Origin: Halorubrum sp. DM2
GTDB taxonomy: Archaea > Halobacteriota > Halobacteria > Halobacteriales > Haloferacaceae
Reading direction: 5' to 3'
NCBI RefSeq assembly: GCF_901686465.1
Contig: NZ_LR594487.1
Span: forward strand, 1,423,650 to 1,487,649
Length of the DNA stretch: 64,000 nucleotides
Part shown: positions 63,754 to 64,000 of the stretch, piece by piece
Layout of the letters: each line of letters starts with the position of its first letter
Numbering within the stretch: position 1 is the stretch's first letter
Translations under genes and position numbers: made by a program
Notes under the pieces: generated by a model
Told to the model about the DNA's origin: nothing
What the model saw: only the letters and a program-made list of their open reading frames with translations
Database searches by the model: none

Positions 63754-63885
63754 TCAGTAGAACGTGTCGCTACAGTCGTAGACGACGCCGTGCGCCGGAC
63801 AGACGTACTTACAGTGTCGGTGGTACATCGGCGTCTCACAGACCGGGCACGGGCGACCGCCGTCGTCCGCGGTTCCGTCGCTCAC
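63754..63885 (-). CDS. Small zinc-finger protein (HVO_2523-like)
   Basis: A 43-residue protein read directly from the sequence: starts VSDGTADDGGRPCPVCETPM with GTG and has CPVC, then HCKYVCPAHG and a final DCSDTFY. Cysteines and histidines form one or two zinc sites. As I recall, a similar protein (HVO_2523) neighbours the crtB gene in Haloferax volcanii, which fits. GTTTTTGC about 26 nt upstream gives a leaderless GTG start. Confidence 0.75.
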   Translation of the reverse strand: MSDGTADDGGRPCPVCETPMYHRHCKYVCPAHGVVYDCSDTFY

Positions 63886-63969
63886 GACGGAGACACGAGG
63901 GCGGGAGCAAAAACGCTGTCCACCCGCCGCCCGCGCGGCGGGACCTGACTGGTCAGCCGTCGGGACGAC

Positions 63970-64000
63970 TCACTCTTCGGCGGCGAGGCGCTCGAAGACG
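63970..64000 (-). CDS. C-terminal end of a gene running off the window
   Basis: The last ten codons on the minus strand read VFERLAAEE and a TGA stop at 63970-63972. The body lies beyond the window, so no function can be given. Frame choice rests on codon character only. Confidence 0.35.
   Translation of the reverse strand, partial: VFERLAAEE

Overview
The window is chromosomal DNA of a halophilic archaeon (class Halobacteria). The base composition is GC-rich, the proteins are strongly acidic, and most starts lie about 25-32 nt downstream of a TATA-like box with no ribosome binding site, as expected for leaderless haloarchaeal transcripts. The complete archaeal S10/spc-type ribosomal superoperon and families such as DUF5816, HVO_2523-type zinc fingers and Gfo6-like dehydrogenases support this. 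Halorubrum or a close relative is my guess for the genus; this is inference.

Layout. 1-12.3 kb: a repeat element, a RimK-like ATP-grasp ligase, Hsp20, gap and pgk, a divergent lrp/glnA pair, a YihY-PAP2 membrane pair, trm1, a protein with a valine-periodic tail preceded by a coupled small ORF, and an amino-acid permease facing a universal stress protein. 13.2-27.6 kb: one minus-strand superoperon running SPOUT methyltransferase, L3, L4, L23, L2, S19, L22, S3, L29, RNase P component 1, S17, L14, L24, S4e, L5, S14, S8, L6, L32e, L19e, L18, S5, L30, L15, SecY, with gaps or overlaps of only a few bases. 27.8-39.7 kb: a secreted sugar dehydrogenase, tRNA-Gly(GCC) with duplicated 3' ends that look like an integration scar, an aldo/keto reductase, a xylose-dehydrogenase-like oxidoreductase, a redoxin, an acyl-CoA carboxylase subunit, an aldolase/FBPase gluconeogenic operon, and 3-hydroxyacyl-CoA dehydrogenase. 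39.8-56.3 kb: an MFS transporter, a LOV-domain histidine kinase, DinB polymerase, Nudix, a CPBP protease, PanB, an acyl-CoA dehydrogenase/HAD pair, an AlaX/AIR-synthase-like pair, dodecin, small zinc proteins, an IscA-type protein and MscS. 56.4-64 kb: a phosphonate-type ABC importer operon (phnDCEE plus a HAD phosphatase), hisD, phytoene synthase and a 43-residue zinc finger.

Central carbon genes (gap, pgk, fba, fbp) form separate transcription units, and fba-fbp are translationally coupled. Overlapping stop/start pairs (ATGA, TGATG, GTGA) are frequent in the operons.

The least explained structure is a family of roughly 170-260-bp intergenic elements present four times (138-395, 29548-29718, 46845-47092, 52822-53084). 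They share conserved blocks separated by hairpins whose arm sequences differ between copies while pairing is kept. This is the best candidate in the window for an undescribed structured RNA or DNA element.
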